A stretch of 64,000 nt of DNA from Synechococcus sp. WH 7805 (GCF_000153285.1 NZ_CH724168.1:1-64000); one strand, 5' to 3'; shown: positions 36,934-47,299, numbered from the stretch's first letter. Notes: generated from the sequence alone by a model not told the origin. Program-made: numbers and translations.

Positions 36934-38505
36934 TCAGCCGGTGGGGAGGAGAGCGCGCATGGCCACGACGGTGTGTTTGGCCAGATCCACCGCCAGCGCA
37001 TCGGTGGAAGCTTCGTACAGATCCATGGCGATCCGGGGCCAGATACCAATCACAAGCGTGGGGACCAGCAGGGTGAGACCGATCACCAGCTCGCGAGGAC
37101 GCATGTCTTCCACAAATGCGAGGGCGGGAATCCGCGGACCGAAGAACACCCGACGGCACATCGAAAGGAGATAAATCGGAGTGAGAACCAGACCGATGGC
37201 CGCGAGCACGATTGTTGTGACCCTGAACAGTGTGGTGAAACTCTCCTGGCTGGTGATGCCGAGGAACACGGTGATTTCACTGATGAATCCACTCATGCCC
37301 GGCAGTGCGAGGGATGCCAGGGAGCTGGCGAGGAAGAAGGCGAAGGTGATCGGAAGCACCTTGGCCAGTCCGCCCATGTTGGGGATGGACAGGGTTTTGG
37401 TGCGCTCGTAAAAGCACCCGGTCACGAAGAACATGGCCGCGGCAATCAGGCCATGACTGATCATTTGCAGCATGGCTCCACTGATGCTGAGTGCATCGAC
37501 GGCACCGATGCCCAGCAGCACAAATCCCATGTGACTGACCGAGCTGCAGGCGATTCTGCGCTTCACGTTGTCCTGCGCGAAGGCATTGAGAGCGCCGTAC
37601 ACGATGTTGACGATGCCCAGGATGATCAGAGCTGGTGCCATCACGAGGTGGGCATCCGGAAGCATCTGAACGTTGAATCTCAGCAGGGCGTAGCCACCCA
37701 TTTTCAGAAGCACGCCTGCCAAAAGCATGGAAACCGGAGCATTCGCTTCCCCGTGGGCATCGGGAAGCCAGGTATGAAGAGGGAACATCGGTAGTTTCAC
37801 CCCGAAGCCCACAAGGAAGCCGAGGTAACAAAGAAGACCGAAACTTCCTCCCGGTGAGCGCTGTGCGAGCTCATTGAGGTTGAGCGTGAAGGTGTCGCCG
37901 GACAGGGCGAGTGCCAGCCCGCTGATCAGGATCAGCAGTGACGCAAGAGCGGTGTAGAGGATGAATTTGGTCGCGGCGTACTGACGGTTCTGACCACCCC
38001 AAATGGCGATCAGTAGATAAACGGGGACCAGTTCCAGCTCCCAGGCCAGGAAGAACAGCAGGAAATCCTGGGACAGGAACACAAGGCCCTGGGCCGAGGC
38101 CTGGACCAGCAGCAGACCGAAGTAAAGCCGTGATTTATGCGTGACATTCCAGCTGGCCGCAACGGAGAGCAGCGTGACCAGACCGCTGAGAACAACAAGA
38201 GGTGCGGAGAGACCATCGGCCCCCAGGGACCACTCCAGACCGATGACCGGAAGCCAGCTGACTCGTTCAACAAGCTGGAGCTCACTGCTCGTCGGATCAA
38301 AATGTTGGCTGAACACAGCCAGCATCAGGACGAGATCCACCAGCAGAACGCCGATCGCCACGTTGCGTGGCACCGGCGACGGGGTTTGGTCGTCGCCAGG
38401 CAACAGGGGCATGAGCAATGCCGCCGCCGCAGGTAGCAACACGATCAGCGACAACCAGGGAAAGCCTGCGTCGGACGCAGCCGTCAAAGGCAGATTTGCG
38501 TCCAT
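36934..38505 (-). CDS. ndhD: NAD(P)H-quinone oxidoreductase chain 4 (NdhD)
   Basis: A 523-residue antiporter-like membrane subunit of thylakoid NDH-1 with about 14 helices. Motifs: [17 protein letters not shown] with the conserved Glu, [36 protein letters not shown], and [12 protein letters not shown]. It pumps protons during cyclic/respiratory electron flow; which isoform (respiratory or CO2-uptake) is not certain, but the sequence looks like the respiratory NdhD1 type. ATG 38505 chosen; an earlier in-frame start would add a hydrophilic extension lacking family support. Confidence 0.93.
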   Translation of the reverse strand: MDANLPLTAASDAGFPWLSLIVLLPAAAALLMPLLPGDDQTPSPVPRNVAIGVLLVDLVLMLAVFSQHFDPTSSELQLVERVSWLPVIGLEWSLGADGLSAPLVVLSGLVTLLSVAASWNVTHKSRLYFGLLLVQASAQGLVFLSQDFLLFFLAWELELVPVYLLIAIWGGQNRQYAATKFILYTALASLLILISGLALALSGDTFTLNLNELAQRSPGGSFGLLCYLGFLVGFGVKLPMFPLHTWLPDAHGEANAPVSMLLAGVLLKMGGYALLRFNVQMLPDAHLVMAPALIILGIVNIVYGALNAFAQDNVKRRIACSSVSHMGFVLLGIGAVDALSISGAMLQMISHGLIAAAMFFVTGCFYERTKTLSIPNMGGLAKVLPITFAFFLASSLASLALPGMSGFISEITVFLGITSQESFTTLFRVTTIVLAAIGLVLTPIYLLSMCRRVFFGPRIPALAFVEDMRPRELVIGLTLLVPTLVIGIWPRIAMDLYEASTDALAVDLAKHTVVAMRALLPTG

Positions 38506-38561
38506 GGCGTCCACAAGATTGTGATTGAACTTATCAGCTCCGAGGGTGAGCTTGAGTACAA

Positions 38562-39509
38562 CTACCCAGCATCGCGAGGCTGCCAGTGGCTCCCAGTCGT
38601 CTGCAGATTCAGCAGGGGGGCACGGCTGGCGATACCGACCGATTCCCAGGCTCTCACCATGGCCTGGCTGATGCTCGGCCCTTTCTCCTCCGGGCAGAGG
38701 GCCAAAATGCTTGGACCGGCTCCGCTGATGGAGCAGCCCCAGGCTCCCGCCTCGAGAGCGGCTTGGCGCACTTCCTGCCCTCCCTTGATCAAGCGCCACC
38801 GGTAGGGCTCATGCAACCGATCATGCATGCCATCGGCGATCAGATCGCCGTTGCCTGTGCGCAGGCCCTGAAGGAGCAGCGTGAGCGCACCAAGATTGAC
38901 CACCGCATCTCCCACGGGAACGGTTTTCGGCATGGCGCGACGGGCTTCGCTGGTGCTCAGACGGATAGCGGGAATCGCAACCACGGCCTTGACGCTGTGC
39001 ATCCATTCGCAGCGCACCACCCGCCATCGCTGCGATGCCGCCTTGGCTGTCATGCAAAGACCCCCGAGCAGGGAGGGCACCACATTGTCGGGGTGGCCTT
39101 CGATGTCGATGGCTAGCTCCAGAAGTTTCTCGCGGCTCAAAGGCTCTCCGACCAGAGCATTGGCCCCCACGAGGCCGGCGACGATGGCTGTGGCACTGCT
39201 TCCGAGGCCGCGGGCCGGCGGAACCGCCAGGCGCACTCTGGCCTCGAGGGCGAAAGGTCCTTCACCTGCAGCCTTCCAAACCCGTTGAGCGGCTCGATAC
39301 ACCAGATTCTCGGCTCCACCGCGGAGATGGGATCCCTCTTGCCCTTCGATGATCAGCTCGAAGCGTTCACCATCCCCCTCGATTCGCCGCATGGTGAAGC
39401 GGTTGTTCAGGTCCAGGGCTGCACCGAGACAGTCGAAGCCTGGTCCGATGTTGGCTGTGGTGGCTGGAACATCCACCACAACGGTCTGGCCTATGCGCGG
39501 CTGCGCCAT
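38562..39509 (-). CDS. thrB: homoserine kinase
   Basis: A 315-residue GHMP kinase: [20 protein letters not shown] at the N-terminus, the ATP motif [12 protein letters not shown], and [12 protein letters not shown]. Phosphorylates homoserine for threonine synthesis. The start MAQPRIGQ fits the family. Cotranscribed with glk (14-base gap upstream) and ndhD (56 bases downstream). Confidence 0.95.
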   Translation of the reverse strand: MAQPRIGQTVVVDVPATTANIGPGFDCLGAALDLNNRFTMRRIEGDGERFELIIEGQEGSHLRGGAENLVYRAAQRVWKAAGEGPFALEARVRLAVPPARGLGSSATAIVAGLVGANALVGEPLSREKLLELAIDIEGHPDNVVPSLLGGLCMTAKAASQRWRVVRCEWMHSVKAVVAIPAIRLSTSEARRAMPKTVPVGDAVVNLGALTLLLQGLRTGNGDLIADGMHDRLHEPYRWRLIKGGQEVRQAALEAGAWGCSISGAGPSILALCPEEKGPSISQAMVRAWESVGIASRAPLLNLQTTGSHWQPRDAG

Positions 39510-39523
39510 CCCTACTGATCTAC

Positions 39524-40600
39524 TCAGGCCAGTGTCCCACCCGACTCCGCCAGATCGCGTGCCCTGCAGGCTGAACTGAACAATCCGGCCTCCGGATCGG
39601 TCACGGCCCGAATGGTGATGCTTTCGATCAGGGGCCTGAAGCGTCCTTTCCGGCGAAGAGGCTCCAAAAACTGCGGCGAGCGCAGGCCGTCGATGACCTT
39701 TTCCGCTGTACCACCGCCGATCCAGAGTCCACCGATGCAAAGTTCCTGAAGGGCCAGATCCCCTGCAGCGGATCCATAAGCTCCGAGCCACAGCGTCATC
39801 GCGGCCTGGGCTAAAGGATCACCTGAAACCGCTGCCTGGCTGGTGTGGGCTGGCAAGTCTTCATGCTCCGGGTGGTCTGCCGGCAGCGTCCTCCAGGCTT
39901 TTGCCTTGGCCTGCAGGGGGTGATCGGCGTTGTCATGCGTGGAGAGCATCCAGCACATCACATACCCAAGCCCCGTGCCGCTGACAACGCGTTCGATCGA
40001 CAGTCGATCGAGATCAAGGTCACGTCGCATCCACTGGGCCAAATGCCATTCATCTTCAGTTCGCGGGGCGAATTCCCGGTGACCGCCCTCGCTGGGCAAG
40101 GCCAGCCAGCCCCTGGCCGCCGGAAGGCCGCGAGCCATTCCCAGGCCCGTGCCTGCACCAAGAATGGCCACGGCTCCGCCGTCGTGTCCTGATTCTGTCG
40201 GAGTGTCTCGGCCGCTTCCGGTCTGCAGCACCACCTGTTGCGATGCGTTGAGGTGGGGCAGGCCATGGATGAGCACAGCAAAGTCGTTGACCAGCTCAAG
40301 TCGTTGCAGTCCTGTGGCATCGCAGAGCGAGGATTCGCTCATGCTCCAGGGGAGATTGGTGAGCTTTGCCGTGCCGTTCTGGACTGGTCCGGCCACGGCG
40401 ATACAGCTGGTTTCAGGTTTGGACACACCTGGAGGCAGGGTCTTGAGAAAATCACCCAGCATCGACTCAAGATCGTTCCACTCAGCCGACGCATAGCGAT
40501 GGGAATGCTTCTTGTTCAGCCCCCGATCGGTTTCGCTGTAGATGGCCAGCAGGGTCTTGGTGCCTCCGAGATCACCGGCCAAAAATGTTTTGGCTGCCAT
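39524..40600 (-). CDS. glk: glucokinase (Glk type)
   Basis: A 358-residue hexokinase-fold enzyme: FLAGDLGGTKTLLAIY (phosphate motif), ELVNDFAVLIHG with catalytic Asp, LGAGTGLGMA, and GGHREFAP (glucose-binding Glu in the family). Converts glucose to glucose 6-phosphate. In the thrS-DUF1824-glk-thrB cluster. Confidence 0.94.
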   Translation of the reverse strand: MAAKTFLAGDLGGTKTLLAIYSETDRGLNKKHSHRYASAEWNDLESMLGDFLKTLPPGVSKPETSCIAVAGPVQNGTAKLTNLPWSMSESSLCDATGLQRLELVNDFAVLIHGLPHLNASQQVVLQTGSGRDTPTESGHDGGAVAILGAGTGLGMARGLPAARGWLALPSEGGHREFAPRTEDEWHLAQWMRRDLDLDRLSIERVVSGTGLGYVMCWMLSTHDNADHPLQAKAKAWRTLPADHPEHEDLPAHTSQAAVSGDPLAQAAMTLWLGAYGSAAGDLALQELCIGGLWIGGGTAEKVIDGLRSPQFLEPLRRKGRFRPLIESITIRAVTDPEAGLFSSACRARDLAESGGTLA

Positions 40601-40689
40601 GGGGTGGTGTCTGGCATCGATCCCAAGGGTGAAGATGGTGCCGTTAAACGGCAAGCAATCTGGATGACATCCTTCAAGGATCGCGGTCG

Positions 40690-41109
40690 TCAGTGTTGTC
40701 CTTCTGGCCCAGCTTCATTGAAGAAGTTCAGCGGAAGCGGCCCCCAAGTGGTGCTGGGATGACTCTCGTCATCACCATGGCCAGTGATCAGGATTCCTTC
40801 CCCCAGGCCCTGTTCGATGCGGATGCGGATGGATCCACCGTTCTGATTGGCTTTGAGGAATACAGGTCCTTGTTCCTCGGTGCTGGCTATCACAGTCATG
40901 GGCTCCCACGCCTGGCTGCGTTCGAGCGCCCGAAGGGCCGCTAAGGCTTGAGCGGCAGAGGGGGCCATGACGCCAACGGTGAACCAGCTGGCGCTGTCCA
41001 TGGCTTCGGTGAGCTCGGATCGCAGGCCTTCCCAGACCTCAGGACTGAGCTCCGGAGCCCCGCGCAGACGGGCCAGATCTCCGAGGGAGGTGATCGCAGA
41101 CTCCGTCAT
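40690..41109 (-). CDS. DUF1824 family protein
   Basis: A 139-residue soluble alpha/beta protein whose C-terminus (GPVFLKANQNGGSIRIR, then GILITGHGDDES and PLNFF) matches DUF1824, a cyanobacteria- and plant-associated family of unknown function. Its start overlaps the thrS stop as ATGA, so expression is tied to ThrRS. Confidence 0.8.
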   Translation of the reverse strand: MTESAITSLGDLARLRGAPELSPEVWEGLRSELTEAMDSASWFTVGVMAPSAAQALAALRALERSQAWEPMTVIASTEEQGPVFLKANQNGGSIRIRIEQGLGEGILITGHGDDESHPSTTWGPLPLNFFNEAGPEGQH

Positions 41110-42941
41110 CCCTTCAGCTCCAGTCCTGCGGCACGTTGTGCGTTGGCGTTCTGAACAGCGCGGAGTAAATCGGCCATAGTCACCACACCGAGATCGCCAT
41201 CCCTGCGGCTGCGAAGACTCACGGCATTTTGTTCAGCTTCCTTGGCACCGATCACGGCCAGAACAGGAATTTTCATCTGTTCGCCGGTACGGATCAACTT
41301 GCCGAGACGGTCGCCGCTGCGATCGATCGTGGCCCGCACCCCCACCTGGGTGAGCTGGTCCAGCAGGCGTTCGGCGTAGGGCTGCACCTCATCGGTGACC
41401 GGTAGCAGCCGCACCTGCTCGGGGGCCAGCCAGAACGGATAGTCGCCCGCGTAGTTCTCGGTCATGATCCCGAAGAACCGCTCCAGAGAGCCGAAGATGG
41501 CCCGGTGGATCATGATCGGGCGCTGTTTGCTGCCATCCGCAGCGATGTAATCGAGCTTGAACCGCTCCGGCAGGTTGAAATCGAGCTGGATGGTGGAGCA
41601 CTGCCACATCCGGCCAATGGCATCTTCGATCTTGAGATCGATCTTGGGACCATAGAAGGCCCCGCCGCCTTCATCGATCTTGTAAGCCCAGCCTTTGCGT
41701 TCCAGCGCTTCGATTAACCCTTTGGTGGCCAGATCCCAGACGGCGTCATCACCGATTGATTTCTCCGGGCGAGTGGAAAGGTTGATTTCGTAGGTATTGA
41801 AGTCGAAGGTGGAGAGAATCCGCTCGGTGAGGTCAAGGATTTTCAGGATCTCATCGCTGATCTGTTCTGGAAGGCAGAACACGTGGGCGTCGTCTTGGGT
41901 GAAGCCGCGCACGCGCATCAGGCCGTGCATCACTCCCGGCCGCTCGTAGCGGTACACGGTTCCCAGCTCAGCCCAGCGGATCGGCAGTTCCCGGTAGCTG
42001 CGCAGCTTGCTGGCGTAGGTGAGCACATGGAACGGGCAGTTCATCGGCTTGAGCTGGTACTCCCGCTCGTCCACCTGCATCGGGCCGAACATGCTTTCGG
42101 CATAAAAGTCGAGGTGGCCAGAGGTCTTCCAGAGGCTGATGTCGGCCACGTGGGGGGTGTAGAGCAGCTCGTAGCCACCTTCGAAGTGGGCCTGGCGCCA
42201 GAAGTCCTCGATCAGCAGACGCATGCGGGCGCCTCGGGGGTGCCAGAACACCAGACCGGCACCGGCTTCATCCTCGATTGAAAACAGATCAAGGTCTTTA
42301 CCGATGCGGCGATGGTCACGCCGCAGGGCCTCTTCCTTGCGGCGCTTGTGCTCGGCCAGCTGTTCGGGGGTCTCCCAGGCGGTGCCGTAGATGCGTTGCA
42401 ACTGGGCCTTGGTTTCATCGCCGCGCCAGTAAGCCCCCGCCACGCTCTCCAGCTCAAAAGCCTTGGCGTTGAGCTGGCCGGTGTGATCCACGTGGGGGCC
42501 GGCGCAGAGGTCCCACCAGTCCTCACCCAGGGTGTAGAGGGTGATCGGCTCTTGGAGGCCTTCCAGAATCTCCAGTTTGTAAGGCTCGTTCTGGGCCTTG
42601 ATCTTTGCTTCGGCCTGGCTGCGGCTCACCTCGACGCGCTCGAGGGGCAGTTTCTTGTTGATGATCTTGATCATCCCTTTCTTGATCGCCTTCAGATCGG
42701 CTTCGGTAAAGGGATCCGGGTTGTCGAAGTCGTAGTAGAAACCGGATTCAGTCCAGGGGCCGATGGTGACGCGGGCCTGGGGAAAAAGCTGTTGCACCGC
42801 CATGGCCATCACGTGGCTCATGGAGTGGCGGATTTTGAGCAGCTGCTCGTTCTCGCTGGTTTTGGGCAGCACCACTGGGCTGGGGGGGGCTGAGGTCGTT
42901 GCTGCCGCGCTGCTCACCGTCTGCTGATCGGGATTCGCCAT
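41106..42941 (-). CDS. thrS: threonyl-tRNA synthetase, without TGS domain
   Basis: A 611-residue class II synthetase. The editing domain is present (HSMSHVMAMAVQ and CAGPHVDHTG), as is the catalytic core (motif 2 RYERPGVMHGLMRVRGFTQD; IHRAIFGSLERF) and anticodon-binding C-terminus (VLAVIGAKEAEQ). The N-terminal TGS domain of the E. coli enzyme is absent: the protein begins with a short Ala/Ser/Pro-rich lead. ATG 42941 chosen. First gene of the minus-strand cluster ending in the M3 peptidase. Confidence 0.95.
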   Translation of the reverse strand: MANPDQQTVSSAAATTSAPPSPVVLPKTSENEQLLKIRHSMSHVMAMAVQQLFPQARVTIGPWTESGFYYDFDNPDPFTEADLKAIKKGMIKIINKKLPLERVEVSRSQAEAKIKAQNEPYKLEILEGLQEPITLYTLGEDWWDLCAGPHVDHTGQLNAKAFELESVAGAYWRGDETKAQLQRIYGTAWETPEQLAEHKRRKEEALRRDHRRIGKDLDLFSIEDEAGAGLVFWHPRGARMRLLIEDFWRQAHFEGGYELLYTPHVADISLWKTSGHLDFYAESMFGPMQVDEREYQLKPMNCPFHVLTYASKLRSYRELPIRWAELGTVYRYERPGVMHGLMRVRGFTQDDAHVFCLPEQISDEILKILDLTERILSTFDFNTYEINLSTRPEKSIGDDAVWDLATKGLIEALERKGWAYKIDEGGGAFYGPKIDLKIEDAIGRMWQCSTIQLDFNLPERFKLDYIAADGSKQRPIMIHRAIFGSLERFFGIMTENYAGDYPFWLAPEQVRLLPVTDEVQPYAERLLDQLTQVGVRATIDRSGDRLGKLIRTGEQMKIPVLAVIGAKEAEQNAVSLRSRRDGDLGVVTMADLLRAVQNANAQRAAGLELKG

Positions 42942-42969
42942 CCTATGGGGATACTGCCTGCACCCTTTG

Positions 42970-43287
42970 ATGAAGCCGGATCGGGATCCTGAAGCCGATG
43001 CTCTGCTGGAGTCCCTCCTGGATTCACTGTTGAGGGATTTCAATCACTGGTTCCATCGGGGAGAAGAGTTGCTGAGGGTCTGTCCGGACGCTGTGATGGA
43101 TCGAAAGGACCGTGAGGCCATGGCGGCGCGGCTGGATGAGGGCCTCAGGGCCATCGAAGCAACACGAGCGCTCGTGAGCGCCAGTCCTGAGGCGATGGCC
43201 GTGTCGATGGATGCCATGGCTCCGTGGCACCAGCTGGTGATGGAGGTTTGGGCTCTGGCGGCTCAGGTGTCCAGAACGTCTCGATGA
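42970..43287 (+). CDS. DUF2605 family protein
   Basis: A 105-residue helical protein: LLESLLDSLLRDFNHWFHRG and an amphipathic C-terminal half ending MEVWALAAQ. Matches DUF2605, found in cyanobacteria, function unknown. The ATG at 42970 follows a TTG. Divergent from thrS (28 bases between starts). The next gene starts inside its stop codon. Confidence 0.8.
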   Translation: MKPDRDPEADALLESLLDSLLRDFNHWFHRGEELLRVCPDAVMDRKDREAMAARLDEGLRAIEATRALVSASPEAMAVSMDAMAPWHQLVMEVWALAAQVSRTSR

Positions 43288-43679
43288 GGAGCGCTTCAGG
43301 CCATCGACGCAGCGGTTGGCTCAGCCTGGGAGTGCTTGCTGCCCTCGTTCTTCGCGCACGTGGCGTGCCTCTGCTGTTGCCAGGGTGCCCTCTGCGCACT
43401 CTCACAGGGATTCCCTGTCCCACTTGCTTTCTCACCCGTTCGGCTCTGGCCACGCTGCACGGTGATCTCGGAGAAGCCTTGGAGCTTCATCTCTTCGGCC
43501 CACCCCTGGTCTTGGGCCTGGGTTGGGTCGGATGGCGGCAGGCGGTTATGGGGAGAGAGCTGCCCAGGCTGGGATCGTCCCGCTGGCTCCTGCTCATCGT
43601 TCTCGGCGCTGGACTCGGTTTGTATTGGATCGTGCGCCTGGGGCTTTGGTTTGGTTTGGATGTTCCCCAGCCCGCTTGA
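43284..43679 (+). CDS. DUF2752 family membrane protein
   Basis: A 131-residue protein with three predicted helices and the DUF2752 Cys motif GCPLRTLTGIPCPTCFLTRS in the loop after the first helix. Unknown function; conserved Cys may bind metal or form disulfides. Start ATG overlaps the DUF2605 stop (ATGA). The convergent GH104 gene ends at the next base. Confidence 0.82.
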   Translation: MRSASGHRRSGWLSLGVLAALVLRARGVPLLLPGCPLRTLTGIPCPTCFLTRSALATLHGDLGEALELHLFGPPLVLGLGWVGWRQAVMGRELPRLGSSRWLLLIVLGAGLGLYWIVRLGLWFGLDVPQPA

Positions 43680-44414
43680 TCAGCTTTCGGTTCCGTTTCG
43701 TAATTCGCTCAGATTGCTCCTGTAAAACGCCAAGAGTTCGGAGTGGGACTTCACGGGTTGGCCATAGGCACTGCGTCCAGCATGGGTGGGAAAAGACGCC
43801 CATTCCGGTGCCAGACGGTTCATGGCGGCCCTGGTGAGCCCATTGCGGTCGACCTCCTGAAGGGCGCCGCGCTTTTTCACCAGGTGCAAAGCGGCTTGGT
43901 CTTGATGCTTGGGAGCAAAGCTGGGGAGCTTGAGCTTGCGCGCTGTTTCCTGCCAGGTACTGGGGAGGAACTGGTAAGCGCCGGCAGCAGCGCTGGAGTA
44001 GCGCTTCACCACGACACGTTCAGGATGACGCGACAGATCTTGAAAGAGCCCACCGCCGTACAGGGTGCGGTACCCGAGGTCTCGGCCATCTTTCCAGGTG
44101 CCTTCCGCGTAGCGGATGGTATTCAGCAGGGCCCTGCGTTCCGGCGTAATGGTGTAAGGAGTGGCTTCTAGATCGTCGGTGCGCTCTTTCTGCTCTTGGC
44201 GACGAAGAGCATCAGCCACGGTTTGAGCCTGATCCACTCGCTCCTCGGAGCGTTCGGCCTGGATGCCCGTCCCCGACGTCATCATTAGACCCACGCTGAG
44301 GGCTCCAATGCCGAGGATCTTGGGTCCGGAGGTCTTGGAAGAGCGGATCAACGTGGTGGTTTGACGCAGCAAGCCGGGAACGCTCCAGAAGATTGGAAGC
44401 GCCACCCTCGTCAA
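43680..44414 (-). CDS. GH104-type lysozyme-like muramidase
   Basis: A 244-residue protein. A hydrophobic N-terminal segment (KILGIGALSVGLMM) may be a signal anchor, followed by a charged linker and the catalytic domain NTIRYAEGTW (candidate Glu), LYGGGLFQDLSRHP, and SAAAGAYQFLPSTW, typical of GH104 lysozymes. Likely trims peptidoglycan in the periplasm. Start is TTG (44414) or GTG (44405). A hairpin (44472-44493) lies in the leader region. Confidence 0.8.
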   Translation of the reverse strand: MTRVALPIFWSVPGLLRQTTTLIRSSKTSGPKILGIGALSVGLMMTSGTGIQAERSEERVDQAQTVADALRRQEQKERTDDLEATPYTITPERRALLNTIRYAEGTWKDGRDLGYRTLYGGGLFQDLSRHPERVVVKRYSSAAAGAYQFLPSTWQETARKLKLPSFAPKHQDQAALHLVKKRGALQEVDRNGLTRAAMNRLAPEWASFPTHAGRSAYGQPVKSHSELLAFYRSNLSELRNGTES

Positions 44415-44624
44415 TGGGAAGGGGCTCTGGCGAGTGGGTCGGGGTCGCCCTTGACGCTACGAAGTCTGTATGCCTGAGCAAAAACACTCAGGCCTGAGCT
44501 TGCCTGAGACCCATGAGATCTTGCTTCTGGACTGGCAATCCCCCGTAAGAGGGCGCCGGCGGGTCGCTGCGGCTCTCAGGATGTATTAAGTATTAGTGAA
44601 ACTTTTTAGTTCCTTTGCCAATGA

Positions 44625-45638
44625 TCAGCTGCTTCTGAGAAAGCCGAGGGCTGCGCGAACCCTTTGCGCGCTGGCATCCGCGACGGCACCAGCACGCTCT
44701 CGGCCGGTTTCCAGTACGGCGAGGAGCTGAGCACGGTCTTCCATCAGCTCGTGGTAGCGCTTTTGGATTGGATCGAGGGCCGCCACCGTGGCCTCTGCAA
44801 GAAGGGGTTTGAATTGACCCCACCCCATCTCAGAGCACTCCGCGGCTGCTGCCTCACGCCCTCTGCCGCTTAGAAGGGCGTAAAGCCCGAGCAGATTGTC
44901 TGTCTCTGGGCGTTCAGGATTGCCGAATTCAAGGCCTCGTTCCGGGTCAGTCTTGGCCCGCTTGATCTTCTTGGTGATCTGGTCCGGAGGGTCGAGCAGG
45001 GTGATGCGGCTTCCCTCATTCGGGTCGCTTTTGCTCATCTTGCTGCGACCGTCGGTGAGGCTCATCACCCGAGCGCCGTCCTTGAGGATGAGCGGTTGGG
45101 GAACCTTCAGGATCGGTGCGTCCTCGGTTCCGAACCTTGCATTGATGCGCTGCTGCGCAATGTCACGGGCGAGCTCAAGATGCTGTTTCTGGTCCTCTCC
45201 GACGGGGACAAGATCAGCGTCATAGAGAAGGATGTCAGCGGCCATGAGCACTGGGTAATCCAGGAGCCCTACGGACACGTTGTCCCCCTGTTTCAAAGCC
45301 TTCTCCTTGAACTGGATCATGCGTTCCAGCCAATTGAGAGGAGTGACGCAGTTCAGCAGCCAGCAGAGTTCGCTGTGGGCAGGCACCTGGCTCTGCACAA
45401 AAATCGTGCAGAGCTCAGGATCGAGCCCGCAGGCCAGGTAGAGGGCCGCCGTTGAGAGGGTGTCTTCCGCCAGGCGTTTCGGATCGTGGGGCACGGTCAC
45501 GGCATGGAGATCCACCACGCAAAAGAACGTGTCGTGGTCGTGCTGGAGATCCACCCAGTTTCGGATCGCTCCGAGCCAGTTCCCTAGATGGAGGGCACCG
45601 GTTGGCTGGACGCCAGAAAGAACGCGTGGCCTCCCCAT
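44625..45638 (-). CDS. trpS: tryptophanyl-tRNA synthetase
   Basis: A 337-residue class I synthetase: PTGALHLGNWLGAI (HIGH-type motif), AADILLYDADLVPVGEDQKQ, and SKMSKSDPN (KMSKS). Charges tRNA-Trp. Starts three bases after the upstream RGG/ribbon-helix-helix-like gene ends, so the pair is coupled. Confidence 0.97.
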   Translation of the reverse strand: MGRPRVLSGVQPTGALHLGNWLGAIRNWVDLQHDHDTFFCVVDLHAVTVPHDPKRLAEDTLSTAALYLACGLDPELCTIFVQSQVPAHSELCWLLNCVTPLNWLERMIQFKEKALKQGDNVSVGLLDYPVLMAADILLYDADLVPVGEDQKQHLELARDIAQQRINARFGTEDAPILKVPQPLILKDGARVMSLTDGRSKMSKSDPNEGSRITLLDPPDQITKKIKRAKTDPERGLEFGNPERPETDNLLGLYALLSGRGREAAAAECSEMGWGQFKPLLAEATVAALDPIQKRYHELMEDRAQLLAVLETGRERAGAVADASAQRVRAALGFLRSS

Positions 45639-45641
45639 CGA

Positions 45642-46175
45642 TCAGGCTCCGGGCTCGCTGGTCGGGGCCGCTTCGGCCGCAGGTTGTTCGGTTCCTGCGG
45701 CTTCAGGCTCCGCAGACGCAGGTTCGACATCAGCGTCTGCGCTGGTTTCGGGCTCAGGCTCGGGCTCCGGGGCAGGAGGCTGAGGCTTGGCGGGTCGTGC
45801 AAACGGGTCAGGCTTGGAGCTGCGACCTCCTTCACCCCGGCCCTCGCCACGACGACCGCCCCGCTCGTCATCACGACGACCGCCGCCACGGTTCCCCTGG
45901 GCACGTTGCTGGGCCACCAGCTCATCAAGCTTTCCATCCTCGAGCATCTGCCCAAGGGTGCGGACAGCAAATCCGAGCACTGCCACGGTGGAGCGCAAAT
46001 TCAGGGCTTCCTGGAGCGCCCGCGCGGATCGCATCTCGTTGTCGCTCAATCTGATCCTGAAGCCGCCACCCTCTCGGTTGCCGGGGCCGCGGCCGCCGCG
46101 GGCTCCACGACCGCCCTCGCGGCCGCCTTCACCTGGTCCGCCCTGTTGGCGGGAATCGCTGTAGGAATCAGTCAT
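45642..46175 (-). CDS. Gly/Arg-rich protein with ribbon-helix-helix-like core
   Basis: A 177-residue protein. The first 35 residues are Gly/Arg-rich; the core FRIRLSDNEMRSARALQEAL followed by NLRSTVAVLGFAVRTL has the spacing of a ribbon-helix-helix DNA-binding fold; then a second Gly/Arg tract (about 95-115) and a Pro/Glu/Ala-rich tail. Nucleic-acid binding is plausible but inferred. I do not recognise a named family. Located four bases upstream of trpS, same strand. Confidence 0.65.
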   Translation of the reverse strand: MTDSYSDSRQQGGPGEGGREGGRGARGGRGPGNREGGGFRIRLSDNEMRSARALQEALNLRSTVAVLGFAVRTLGQMLEDGKLDELVAQQRAQGNRGGGRRDDERGGRRGEGRGEGGRSSKPDPFARPAKPQPPAPEPEPEPETSADADVEPASAEPEAAGTEQPAAEAAPTSEPGA

Positions 46176-46255
46176 GGCCTGGGGCCTGGAGTCAGGCGCA
46201 AGTGTGACGCATCACCGCAGCCCAGGGAATGTCCTGGGGAGCTTCGTCAGCTGTT

Positions 46256-47161
46256 TCAACCGTGGGTACCCCGAAAGGTGATCTGTTGTTCCGCGTAATC
46301 CCTCGGCTCCAAGTGGATGGTGCAGCGCACCGGTCCGAACCGGGTCTCCAGTCGATCCTCGACCTGCTCGGTGATGCGATGGGCTGCCGCGAGGTCATCC
46401 ACGTCCACCACCATGTGCATGTCGATAAAGACTCTCTGTCCCAAGACTCCGCGGCTGGCGATGTCGTGGCAATTCAAAACTCCAGGAACTCCCATGGCCT
46501 GCGCATGAATTGCTTCGGGGGCAATGGCGATGTGATCAACCAACCAGGGCAGGTTGTCCCTCAGAACATGCCAGCACACGCGGATCAGGATCACGGCCAA
46601 GGGCACGGCCAGAATGAGATCCAGCCAGTTCACTTTGAAGATCCAGGCACCAGTCAGTCCCACCAGCACAATCACCGTGGTCCAGATGTCGCTGGTGGTG
46701 TGATTGGCATCGGCCAGAAGCAGCTGACTGTTCAGCTTTCGTCCTTGTCGACGCTCATAACGGGCCAGCACGACGTTCAGCACCAGCACAACGAGAAGCA
46801 ACAGGAGTTCGGGCCAATCAATCCTCAGCTGGGGAAGTCCATCCAGAATGCGCTGGCCACCCGTGATCAGGATCTCGATCGCGGTAAAGAAGATGAATCC
46901 GGCGATCGCCAGGGCTCCGATCCCCTCATATTTGTCGTGTCCGTAGGGATGGTCGCGATCGGGCCTCGGGTCAGAGAGGCTGTTGGTGATCAGCGCCAGC
47001 AGGCTTGACAGAGCATCTGTCGCACTGTGCATGGCGTCCGCGATCACCGCCAGGGATCCGCTGGCCAATCCCACCGCAAGCTTGAGTGCGGTCATGCTGA
47101 GGTTGATGGTCAAGGCCACCATCAGCACCCGCTTCACCTCGTTTCTGCGATCGCTGGCCAT
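46256..47161 (-). CDS. cation diffusion facilitator family transporter
   Basis: A 301-residue metal/proton antiporter with six helices. Metal-site motifs: ADAMHSATDALSS in helix 2 and LADANHTTSDIWTT in helix 5; cytoplasmic loop HPYGHDKYEG; C-terminal ferredoxin-like domain VFIDMHMVVD. Exports Zn, Fe, Co or Mn; metal not assignable. Start ATG 47161. Confidence 0.9.
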   Translation of the reverse strand: MASDRRNEVKRVLMVALTINLSMTALKLAVGLASGSLAVIADAMHSATDALSSLLALITNSLSDPRPDRDHPYGHDKYEGIGALAIAGFIFFTAIEILITGGQRILDGLPQLRIDWPELLLLLVVLVLNVVLARYERRQGRKLNSQLLLADANHTTSDIWTTVIVLVGLTGAWIFKVNWLDLILAVPLAVILIRVCWHVLRDNLPWLVDHIAIAPEAIHAQAMGVPGVLNCHDIASRGVLGQRVFIDMHMVVDVDDLAAAHRITEQVEDRLETRFGPVRCTIHLEPRDYAEQQITFRGTHG

Positions 47162-47299
47162 GGAAGGCTGATGATGACCTCTCAACCATATGGAGAGACC
47201 TTTGTCCTGGCCGTCAGGAAGGGTCGGATTGCCCGCTGCACGATTTCAGGCTGGCCATCAGCGGGTGCCGTAAGCATCGAGGTGAGCTAGGAAAGCCGG

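Noticed and set aside
44415-44624. Possible small RNA between GH104 and trpS (hairpin 44472-44493 and repeated CCTGAG)
   Set aside because: The hairpin is short with no T-run, and I could not match 6S RNA, tmRNA or a known riboswitch; left as a leader hairpin only.
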